From: Hirudo medicinalis
Taxonomy: Eukaryota; Annelida; Clitellata; Hirudinida; Hirudinidae
Assembly: GCA_011800805.1 (NCBI GenBank)
Contig: MPNW01000044.1
Span: forward strand, 52,682 to 116,681
DNA: 64,000 bases
Direction of reading: 5' to 3'
Positions 58,401-64,000 of the stretch are shown here, one piece after another. The position numbers and the translations under genes were made by a program. Below the pieces are notes generated by a model that was given only the letters and a program-made list of their open reading frames with translations, was not told where the DNA came from and ran no database searches. Position 1 is the first letter of the stretch, and each line of letters starts with the position of its first letter.

Positions 58401-60583
58401 TATTTTCTTCAGAATCATTTGTAATTTTTCCACTATCTCTATGACCCCTCAATGGCAAACCTTGTTTTCCACATAAATGTTTCAATAATAGACTTTAACT
58501 TATTTCAATTTTCCAATGCTTGTTTCTTTGCCACTTTGTCAATCTGAAAATTTATTGGGTCCTTCTTTTCTCTATTTTTCTAATAATTTCGACATTATTT
58601 TGATGGTAGCTCAATATACTCAATTGTCCCATTTTTTGATGCTTTCCTTGTCCTACATTAGTTTGTAAACTAAACAAGATAGAATTTGCAAAAAGCTCCA
58701 TCAAGTTTTTTTGAGTAACTTAACCACTTCCATTCATCAAGCCACTTATGTTGAAATTTTAAATTTCTTTGACCTGATGGAGGATAAACAAAATGCTGTG
58801 ATAAGTGCCATAGGTTATCGATGACTTCAATTTTTCTACTATTTGTCAACCCTACGTCAACAAAATTGGCAATATCATAAGTTTCTAGATATGGCTGTTC
58901 ATTAAAAGATTCATCATTAACATCTGCTTGATGAGAACCTAAAAATATTTTAAAAATCGATTATTTGATCGATATTTTATCTAAGATTGTGTTGACCATT
59001 TATCGATTTTATACTGAGTGAGGATTAATTATATATTTAATTATATACTTTTTAAACAAATTTACCTTCTTCCCTTGAAACTTCCTCACAATCTGCTTCA
59101 AATTTTGCGTTTTCTTTTTTTACAAAAAAAATCAGAGATTTCAAGCTGCCTTTTTGCCATATTTAAATATTTGTTGATAATAAGTGGAGTGCTACACCAG
59201 ACCGCTACAATAAGTCCTTTTTATGATGACCAAAAACCAGATAAGGAATACTACATGTATTTAAATATTATTGATGTGTTTTGTTGTATCGGAGCCAATA
59301 ATATTTGTTAAGTATCGATAATTAAAACCAATTAATAAATTTTTTTTCATTACTTACAAATTTTGGGGGTTTCAAACCCCCAACTCCCCCTCTTCCCTTG
59401 ACACTGGGTTGGGGATTGTTGGTATGGCTGGTGAGGACTGAATAAAGGCTTGTGTCATTTGCATATTGTTTAAATGAGAAATAAAATAAATTGGTTTTGC
59501 AAGAATTACTGAGTTAAAATCTATTTTGATTAATTTGGTGACACTGTTTATTTGATTTATTATTTTTAAGCTATATCTTCCTCCCAATTTTGTGACAATG
59601 GGATTCTTCATCACCAAAGAATCACCAGCTCCTCCAATAAATTCAGTAACAGAATATCTGTGGTTTCTTCTCTTCCAACTCCGCAACTCCCAAAGGCCAG
59701 TGAAACTTCATCCTTGCCAAAGTCCTGTCAGCCAGTTTCTAAAGGCAGAGAGCCACAAGAATGTATATCATTGTCTTCTTATCTTTCAGCTCCAGATGTT
59801 TATGAGGTTTATATAAATTTTTAAATAAATGCAATCAGATTAAATGATGTTAAAATCCTTTATTTAACTTTTCAGAGTATGGAGCATCATGTGCCTGCTA
59901 GTGAAATTTTAACAAAAAGCTTGAGCAGGGTGGAGAGTGTTTACAGAAAGCAATTGCTGAGATTAAGGCAAAGAAACAATTGGTTCCTAAACTGTATACC
60001 CTCTTCAACATCTGCAAACCCTTGGTTTTTTCCCAGGATCAACCCAATTCCATGTTCAATCATCGATGAAAGCTCATATATGTCTTCTAGCTTCAGTTGT
60101 GGAATTTTGTCATCTAATGTAATGGCCAACATTTTAAAAGATGAGAGTGCAAAAGTGTTGGGAGATCAGAATGATACCATTAAATCTAGCAAGATTTCTT
60201 CACCTTCTTTTACCACAACATTCAATTCCACATTTATTCCTCCTAGTTTCTCTAGCTCCACAAATTTGGGCTTCAAGCCTTTGCCTCTGGCCATTCCAGT
60301 CTCAAAATCTGCAAATCCAAAGCATCCCGAACTAAACTCTGTCATTCCTGATCTTTCGATTAGTCATGTTGATCTACCAATAAGCTCACATGTTTTAGTC
60401 AAGTCACCTGGGGAGAAAGGAAGGTCTTCTATTCCAATTCCTACCAGTACCCAGGCCAGTTGCCCCTTCAACATGCCACATACCAAATATTTCCACATTC
60501 AGCACCATTATGGTATTGCTAACTTGGAGGGCAATCAGGAAAATAAATCATTTGAGCACCATGACTCAAACTCCAGATGCTAG
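37367..60583 (+). CDS. RhoGAP-domain protein, 608 aa, 8 exons (RhoGAP54D-like)
   Basis: Predicted GTPase-activating protein for Rho-family GTPases. Exons: 37367-37440, 51346-51409, 51565-51726, 55486-55595, 55679-56073, 56195-56272, 59571-59806, 59876-60583. All splice sites are GT-AG with matching phases, 1827 nt including the stop. The GAP domain covers about residues 26-225: VKFGLPLEEAFKDNILP, DILVYIARDGVTTTDLFRR with Arg64 in the position of the arginine finger, YTLASVIKKFLLKIPGGVFG, IIRSLPKV, and LASNVLQILIENF. Residues 280-608 are Ser/Pro-rich and probably disordered. The start ATG is preceded by stops in other frames. I recall insect RhoGAP54D as the nearest family; this assignment is tentative. 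Intron 1 is 13.9 kb and full of transposons. Confidence 0.85.
37441..38890. other. RhoGAP intron 1, first part, no feature recognised
   Basis: AT-rich, without coding similarity that I can identify. Confidence 0.4.
38890..39620 (-). pseudogene. hAT transposon deletion derivative keeping the C-terminus
   Basis: 39465-39211 on the minus strand encodes LRGLSVPASSAPVERIFSHG, the hAT dimerisation signature. Flanks 38905-39060 and 39520-39605 match, in reverse complement, 45725-45910 and 45425-45540. So this copy and the one at 45.3-45.9 kb share both end regions but keep different internal parts. Terminal sequence includes AAGTACAAGTACC and GACAAGTACTTGTAC. Confidence 0.75.
40075..41590 (-). pseudogene. 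hAT (ZBED/GTF2IRD2-like) transposase remnant
   Basis: On the minus strand, 41590-41393 encodes GCEMSDEECKKKAAECVMKK-type N-terminal sequence. Near 41.1 kb MTDGARAFTGKN is followed by SFHCILHQESLCKAASDLKH, a typical hAT core. The C-terminal part at 40419-40075 has VQLELIDMQSEHKLK, FGSIKISNNNRLSVTEI and STSNITPDFKRIV. This order matches transposase-derived ZBED5/GTF2IRD2-type proteins. Stops occur throughout, so it is a relic and not a domesticated gene. Confidence 0.78.
41592..42050 (-). pseudogene. pogo-like transposase N-terminus (CENP-B-type HTH)
   Basis: The 139-codon open frame encodes NLTAFCKVKKLDIRMVCKWR, then KCGSGRQPLFPELEDTVCEW and FAFAMAPHL: a helix-turn-helix followed by the GxGRxPLxPELE motif of CENP-B/Tigger/pogo DNA-binding domains. 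No DDE domain follows; the frame ends beside the hAT remnant at 41.59 kb. Confidence 0.72.
42232..42443 (+). repeat. SINE/MITE-like repeat, copy e, nested in the Penelope-like arm
   Basis: Complete type-a copy from TATTTAGCCGATATTTTGAG to CAACCTGCACGCC. The fold-back is clear: GTGCAGG, CTGGGTTGCG and the loop, then CGCAACCCA and CCTGCAC. Sequence on both sides continues the right-arm sequence of the Penelope-like element in order, showing insertion into it. Confidence 0.75.
42508..42548 (-). ncRNA. Hammerhead-like motif, Penelope left arm
   Basis: On the minus strand: ACC, CTGACGA, stem TGGCC with a decayed partner AGGCA, GAAAC, short stem with CAGTC. One helix base is changed relative to the other copies. 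An extra U sits between the CUGACGA core and the middle stem in all three copies. Confidence 0.4.
43301..43342 (+). ncRNA. Hammerhead-like motif, Penelope right arm
   Basis: ACC, CTGACGA, TGGCC-TTAG-AGGCC, GAAAC, then CTGATCAATC where the consensus of the copies would close ACTG with CAGT ahead of C. Middle stem intact; third stem has one mismatch. Confidence 0.42.
43740..44510 (-). pseudogene. hAT (ZBED-type) transposase C-terminal half remnant
   Basis: Minus strand: LCEDKNANPMRLLLQTQVRW near 44.44 kb; VIYLADIFEKLNMLNKLQG (44368-44150); HLKILASELKERFSDLKEVD then EELSEMQNDESVK (44121-43879). This is the middle-to-C-terminal part of a ZBED5-like hAT transposase, separate from the 40-41.6 kb copy. 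Confidence 0.72.
45329..45922 (+). pseudogene. hAT transposon deletion derivative keeping the N-terminal part
   Basis: Ends carry CTACTTGTACTTGTACTTGG (45343) and GAGTACTTGTACTTGTACTC (about 45870). Interior near 45635-45740 encodes MSAKCNFC and RTTSNCEAFEPRF, resembling a decayed BED-type zinc finger. End regions match the 38.9-39.6 kb copy in inverted orientation, while the transposase C-terminus is missing. Confidence 0.6.
46540..46629 (+). repeat. SINE/MITE-like repeat, copy f, cut by an LTR
   Basis: Type-a 5' half from TATTTAGCCGATCTTTTGAG to CATTTATATAGCACCCCTACC, where the LTR begins. The missing 3' half is not found beyond the retroelement. Confidence 0.7.
46630..46813 (-). repeat. 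Ty3/gypsy 3' LTR
   Basis: 184 bases beginning TGTTATATCG and ending CCACAACA on the plus strand, hence TGTT...AACA termini. Immediately beside it (46814-46823) is CCTCCCCTCC, which on the minus strand is the polypurine tract GGAGGGGAGG directly ahead of the LTR. No second LTR is visible. Confidence 0.72.
46630..50640 (-). mobile_element. Ty3/gypsy LTR retrotransposon, 5' LTR missing, inactivated
   Basis: Minus-strand order: gag (50515-50333, LDTKIYNLIRDHIRPRTTKE and YEEAKTILETLFGDKDPS); zinc knuckle CFTCNETTHLAMSC (49926-49970); protease region about 49.8-49.6 kb; RT 49387-48687 (KKNGTIRICADF, FTQIDFTDAYLQMEV); RNase H 48673-48437 (VAFDKLKTVLQ, DIVVAADACE); integrase 47664-47308 (VLVSDNGMQFTS, YNPQSNGQVEHFVDTFKR) and a GPY/F-like C-terminus to about 46895. 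The style is of the K02A2.6-type gypsy group. Stops and frameshifts break it, and the RT active site reads YMDN instead of YxDD. It lies in RhoGAP intron 1. Confidence 0.85.
50641..51345. other. End of RhoGAP intron 1, no feature recognised
   Basis: AT-rich intron sequence. No LTR copy or primer-binding site that would complete the gypsy element. Confidence 0.4.
51346..51726 (+). CDS. RhoGAP gene exons 2-3
   Basis: Exon 2 (51346-51409) completes Arg25 and encodes VKFGLPLEEAFKDNILPTQLM. Exon 3 (51565-51726) encodes DILVYIARDGVTTTDLFRR on to YTLASVIK before donor GTTAGT. It contains the arginine-finger region. Acceptors are TTTATTAG and TTTTGCAG. Both exons end in phase 0. Confidence 0.88.
52490..52760 (-). 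repeat. Dispersed AT-rich repeat, inverted copy of 22.0 kb
   Basis: Reverse complement of 21960-22300: shared TTGAATAGAATTCCCA and GATAACTATA blocks. Lies in RhoGAP intron 3. Confidence 0.5.
52950..53520 (-). pseudogene. Tc1/mariner-type transposon remnant, copy 3
   Basis: Minus strand includes FGYAKVIFQQDNASIHILKG (about 53.2 kb) followed by NLKILKWPVCSLDLQ, the region of the second catalytic Asp and the WPxxSPDL motif. The rest is too decayed to follow. Lies in RhoGAP intron 3. Confidence 0.62.
53521..55485. other. RhoGAP intron 3, remaining part, no feature recognised
   Basis: AT-rich; no convincing exon, RNA gene or repeat family. Confidence 0.35.
55486..56272 (+). CDS. RhoGAP gene exons 4-6
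   Basis: Exon 4 (55486-55595) encodes KFLLKIPGGVFGPEAENELL and ends FDVIN plus two bases. Exon 5 (55679-56073) encodes KIIRSLPKVSQELASMLFG, the C-terminal GAP helices, and YEL then GDIPS plus one base. Exon 6 (56195-56272) encodes VEECLALFEKVVAHDAKTRG and ends DPVIN. Exon 5 could read through to a stop at 56106-56108, giving a shorter isoform; the donor CTG|GTTTGT keeps frame with exon 6. Confidence 0.86.
56560..57650 (-). pseudogene. Tc1/mariner-type element mostly hidden by the N gap
   Basis: Right of the gap, 57600-57480 on the minus strand encodes LNKTWKKLDEKSLKPFLVSL and KNRVQELIIKKGDN, a Tc1 transposase C-terminus nearly identical to that at 5.4 kb. Left of the gap, 56570-56600 (GTGCGTTGCATAAATTTGAC) looks like a terminal repeat. 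The element may therefore span the gap. It lies in RhoGAP intron 6. Confidence 0.55.
56727..57471. other. Assembly gap (745 N)
   Basis: Run of N preceded by GAATTC. Open frames drawn across it are meaningless. Confidence 1.
57900..58030. repeat. Dispersed repeat, inverted relative to 24.6 kb
   Basis: TTATCCCCTAGATGGGAATT and ATATTCCCTTGGGATACACC are the reverse complement of the 24.6 kb copy. Confidence 0.45.
58030..58960 (-). pseudogene. TTF/ZMYM1-type hAT transposase remnant
   Basis: Minus strand: QRNLKFQHKWLDEWKWLSYS and DGAFCKFCLVYKL (about 58.8-58.65 kb, TTF-type zinc finger); LCGKQGLPLRGHRD (58485-58440); NNSKSNALYTSWKIQNEII; SSYFSVIVDETTDIAGVEHM and SLCIHCLD (58268-58068). These are ordered as in zinc finger MYM-type 1-like transposases. 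Stops separate the pieces. Lies in RhoGAP intron 6. Confidence 0.78.
59571..60583 (+). CDS. RhoGAP gene exons 7-8 (Ser/Pro-rich tail)
   Basis: Exon 7 (59571-59806) in the phase set by exon 6 encodes ISSSQFCDNGILHHQRITSS, then SSLPTPQLPKASETSSLPKS and SLSSYLSAPDVYE before GTTTAT. The acceptor is TATTTTTAAG. Exon 8 (59876-60583) encodes SMEHHVPASEILTKSLSRVE and a short basic heptad-like segment VYRKQLLRLRQRNN, then Ser/Pro-rich sequence to the stop TAG at 60581-60583. No known domain seen in this tail. Composition is low-complexity, so exact boundaries are less certain than in the GAP domain. Confidence 0.75.
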
Positions 60584-61453
60584 ATCATACATCTTTATTG
60601 AATTTCAGATGAAGGTGTTTGAATCACATTTCACAAGTCAGTTAGTGTTCGTAGTCTCATCACTCTATTTTATTCCAAAGCTGGACTGAGGGCTTGATGG
60701 TAAACTAGGCATCTCTTAATATTTCTAGGATTAATTTGTTCCATTTTTGTTTTTATACCCTTTTTGCATTCCATGGTATTACAATGGGTTCATTTGTAGT
60801 AACTACTACATCTTACTTCCTCCGTAAACCTGATTCTCTACCAAATAGGAATTTGTTGCTTTTCGCTTTCGATGTTAATTTTTCGATGGCAGTCGCTTAG
60901 CTGGAAGTGTCACTCAATTCAGGGTAATAGTTGGGGACAATCTTTATTACTTGGCACTGTTGGCAGATATTTGCAGTGTTTTAACAAATGCAACAAAGTT
61001 AGGAATTAAAAATCAAAACCTAATAACATTCATGTTCCTCAATGTGCATAAGCTGGCATGAAGGCATATGAGTCAACCTTTTTTACATTTATTGACATTC
61101 TATGAGGTGTTGTTCCACTTGGACTGCAGATCGTCGCAGTCGAACTCAAAAGGCTTGCACAAGTGATTTAGGTTAATCTTAATTTCTAATTTCATGTTTT
61201 TGTGGATTGTCATCAGTTGAATGGATTTTATTACAGCTTTATCGAAATTCAAGGTGGCAACATTTTCTATGTCCTCTATTTCACTGCCTTATATCGATTT
61301 GCAAAATACTGGATTTTTACTGATAGATTTTTTTGTGAATTTTGTAAATAGATATAATTTGTCACTTTTTGTTTCCTTTTGTTTATTACAAAACAAACAT
61401 GTAATCATTGTAAGTGTGTTCTAATGATGAGAGTACGAACGATTTTTTTCACT
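60584..61453. other. 3' region between converging RhoGAP gene and CIP2A
   Basis: Probably RhoGAP 3' UTR at the left. An ATTAAA near 61003 is a possible plus-strand polyadenylation signal. No gene seen. Confidence 0.4.
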
Positions 61454-61459
61454 TTTATT
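61454..61459 (-). terminator. CIP2A polyadenylation signal AATAAA
   Basis: On the minus strand AATAAA occurs 8 bases after the CIP2A stop codon. If used, the 3' UTR is very short. Confidence 0.4.
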
Positions 61460-61467
61460 TTAAGAAG

Positions 61468-64000
61468 CTATTCTGATTTATTAGCTCCAGATGTCAATTT
61501 GTGGAACAATGCAGCAGCTTGCACATAGTTGTCCAATTCCTTTCTGTATTGCTGTATTAAACTATCTTTCTCTTTGATGATAACTTCACGCTGATGACAC
61601 AGAAGCTCCATGGATGACACCTAGTAATCAGTTGCATAAATTATATAATCAAGAACTGTTATCTGTGAGTGATAAATGCAGACCTGATGGTGCAGATCTT
61701 TGTTTGATTGTACATTCTTTGAGAGTTCTGTTTGCAACTTTTCCATGGATGATTCCAGCTCTTCACACTCTGTAGATTTTTTTTTCAATTCATCCTCACA
61801 GTAAGCCAATGTTCTTGCAAGCTCTTGGTAAAATTTAGACAGAATATTTAGCAACTGTACATCTATGATGTAAAACATCTTTAACAACCTGTGATGTGTT
61901 GGCTATTTTCTTTAAGTTCTATAGAAAGCAATGACTTCTCATCTTCTACTGATGCCAGTTTTGAGGCAAGTCTAATCAAAAGGTCAAGTTAGTTAGAAAT
62001 TGGTCTTTGAAACAGATTGGATTGGAAAATAGTATGACTAACGCCTCATGCTGATCCCTAAGTGTCTCATGTCGTTTTTTAAGCATTTCTTCCATTTCTG
62101 ATAGAGCCTGATGATCTTGCTTCAAACTTTCTAGTGATCTCTGGCATGATTCCAATCTATTAAAAATATAAAAAGCAACATTCCAACAAAATGGACATTG
62201 GGAGTTTGATGTAGCACATATTAATCAGTAGGTGAAATTGAGAATTAAGATAACTGAAAATGCAAATGGATGGTGTGGGCATTGCTTATTAAATGCAATA
62301 TGTTTATCATAGTAGGCCTTGGCAAACTGGATTTTCAGAGACTCCATTCCTAATGTAAAGTCAGCCAATAAATGTTTAATCACATTGACACTTAGCACCT
62401 TGCCTTAAAAGAGCAGGTCTTGTAGTGAGTAAATCAAACCAGTAGTTGCTTAAATAACTAAGATATTTGACTTTTACTTTTGCTTGCAATTAAGTGGTCT
62501 GGGTAATAATGCTGTAAAATAATTAACAGAAACCCTCCTTTATATCTGATGTGTATCTACGGTTCATTGCTTAACAAATGCGAAACATAGTGCTCAAATA
62601 AAATTCTGAGGCTTACTTTTGGGATACACCAGAGTAATTTAAACTCAGGGCTTTAAAACTCTTTTCTATTTCAGATAATCTGTAATACATGAAACAGGTA
62701 GCTTGTAAAAACAGGTAATTAGAGAGATTATTATTAAGCAATTCATGATTGTTCAAATTATTCCAGCCCATAAATACAACCTGCTGTTTTCTCGTTGAAT
62801 TACAACATGCTCAGCTTGCAAGGATTCCATCTTAGCAGTCTGCTTGCTGACTTTATCATTTAATTCATCTTTACGTTTTTCAGAATCCAGCACCAAAAGT
62901 CTTAAGTTTTGAGCCTGGATTATCCAATCATTCATTATATTAAGTTATCACTACTTTAAAACTGAGAATGTTTCTGCACACCTCAGCTTCATGTTGGGCC
63001 AATCTTAATTTGAGCTCTGAAAGAACCTTTTCAGATTGATTGAGTGTTTCACTCCTGGCATCTAGCAAGTCTTGCAGCACCTTTTCTTTACTCTGATTTT
63101 TTTACAAATGCTAATGTACAAATGAAAATACAAACTAGGTCAAGACTAAAGAACCTGTAAGTCTTGCAGCTTGAATTCATAGATGCTCATAATTTCTGAT
63201 GTCTTAAAGTCTTTGATCTGGAATGAATGATGAAGTATCATCAATTATGACAAAATATTGAAAACAGTCATGATGTCACTTCATACTTCTGCATTGCACC
63301 TGACCCTTTCTATTAAGCTGGCTATCATCTCATTAACATCTGGATTTGGAGATATCATGTGGGGGAGTGCTTTAGCAGATGGGTCAGAAGATGAAACAGA
63401 ACAAATCTCATAAGGTGATAGATTATTGGGAAGCCTTTTGCTGAAAGCACATCCTGTGTTGTGATGCTGGTGATTAGTTTTTAGCATGGAATCTAGAAAT
63501 CTACAAAACAGTGAATAATATTATGTTCGTGATGAGGGTGGCAAGTCAAAAAAAAACCCTCACAAATTAAATGAAAAATGTTCTGTTTTTATGAAGTGAA
63601 GAATCTTCAGGGAAATGAGAATACACTCTTTGGTTATTGATGTCAGTCCATTGACTATAAAGGGCATAAACCTTGAATCCTAGTAATAATGGACTTTATG
63701 AGAAAGCATAAATTGACTGGCTCAATGGTTGGCTTTAACCTCAAGGATGTCTTGGACTCTCTCATCACCAATGTGGTACATTGTTAAAAAATCTACAAGC
63801 TGGAGCACAAGCTCATGGCATGGCTTCCTATTATATAATTTAATAACAACATAATTAGCAAATATTTTAGCTAAAATTATTAGGACAAAATAAGCAAACC
63901 CATAGAAATTGTTATCTTCCTGGTTTAGGTCAGAATGTTTAAGAAATGACTGCAAGCTTGCTTCATTTTTATTGATCTTCACACTATGCAAGGATGAGCT
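61468..64000 (-). CDS. CIP2A: CIP2A-like (inhibitor of PP2A), C-terminal half, continues off the right edge
   Basis: CIP2A stabilises phosphoproteins by inhibiting PP2A and also acts in mitotic DNA-break tethering in vertebrates. Exons (minus, 5' to 3'): 63900-64000 (partial), 63740-63827, 63564-63604 (tentative), 63287-63500, 63155-63217, 62982-63092, 62781-62914, 62617-62679, 62043-62156, 61889-61971, 61684-61862, 61468-61620. Phases match throughout, about 447 residues. Diagnostic segments: DVNEMIASLIERV, IKDFKTSEIMSIYEFKLQDL, SKEKVLQDLLDARSETL, and the C-terminus YVQAAALFHKLTSGANKSE, which aligns with the remembered vertebrate order. The part from about 63.2 kb down is heptad-rich coiled coil; the rightmost exons belong to the end of the armadillo-like domain. 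Stop TAG at 61468-61470. Confidence 0.87.
63564..63604 (-). CDS. CIP2A: CIP2A tentative mini-exon (41 nt)
   Basis: Needed to reconcile the phase-0 donor at 63739 with the exon at 63287-63500, whose first base completes a codon. It encodes ILHFIKTEHFSFN plus two bases, acceptor CATTTCCCTGAAG and donor GTGAGG. The acceptor is not ideal, and no family alignment supports its residues. Confidence 0.4.

Noticed and set aside
1..64000. CRISPR array, bacterial operon or prophage
   Set aside because: Spliced genes, SINEs and eukaryotic transposons; no regularly spaced direct repeats.

Overview
The window is AT-rich eukaryotic nuclear DNA with spliced genes (GT-AG introns) inside a dense layer of old transposable elements, plus one 745-base run of N. 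Three recognisable host genes, the element mixture (hAT, Tc1/mariner, pogo, Penelope-like, R2/NeSL-type and Jockey/CR1-type LINEs, Ty3/gypsy, tRNA-derived SINEs) and the intron structure point to an invertebrate metazoan. The species cannot be fixed from sequence alone.

Host genes. (1) Minus strand, 29833 down to 2240 and off the left edge: an MROH1 (maestro HEAT-like repeat protein 1) orthologue. I placed 22 coding exons whose splice phases join into 943 codons. (2) Plus strand, 37367-60583: a complete 8-exon RhoGAP-domain protein of 608 residues, with a first intron of 13.9 kb. (3) Minus strand, from beyond the right edge down to 61468: the C-terminal half of CIP2A (inhibitor of PP2A), mostly coiled coil. 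MROH1 and the RhoGAP gene diverge from a 7.5 kb intergenic stretch (29.8-37.4 kb) occupied largely by a LINE. The RhoGAP gene and CIP2A converge with stop codons 0.9 kb apart.

Mobile layer, left to right: the 3' end of an R2/NeSL-type LINE and a hammerhead-like Penelope repeat (1-1200); a small SINE/MITE-like family in several copies; Tc1/mariner (7.5-8.7 kb); R2/NeSL-type LINEs on the minus strand (10.57-13.2 and 17.2-19.6 kb); a hAT copy with both ends and a perfect 8-bp target duplication (13597-14946); tRNA-Glu SINEs; a Tc1 copy and a shredded LINE (25.0-28.6 kb); a fuller LINE with ORF1, endonuclease and RT (30.99-34.7 kb). The first RhoGAP intron holds hAT pieces, a pogo-like piece, a 5'-truncated Penelope-like element with inverted hammerhead-like repeats, and a Ty3/gypsy element with one LTR. 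Later come Tc1 copies, the gap, and a TTF/ZMYM1-type hAT. All mobile coding regions seen are broken by stops or frameshifts.

Most interesting signals: hammerhead-like motifs in Penelope-type terminal repeats; a conserved, apparently structured RNA element of about 110 nt at the 3' end of R2/NeSL-type LINEs, present three times with helix-preserving changes; two complementary deletion derivatives of one hAT family in inverted orientation; and a SINE/MITE-like family with interchangeable 5' halves on a common fold-back 3' half. All gene models come from reading splice sites and comparing with remembered protein families; no database search was possible.
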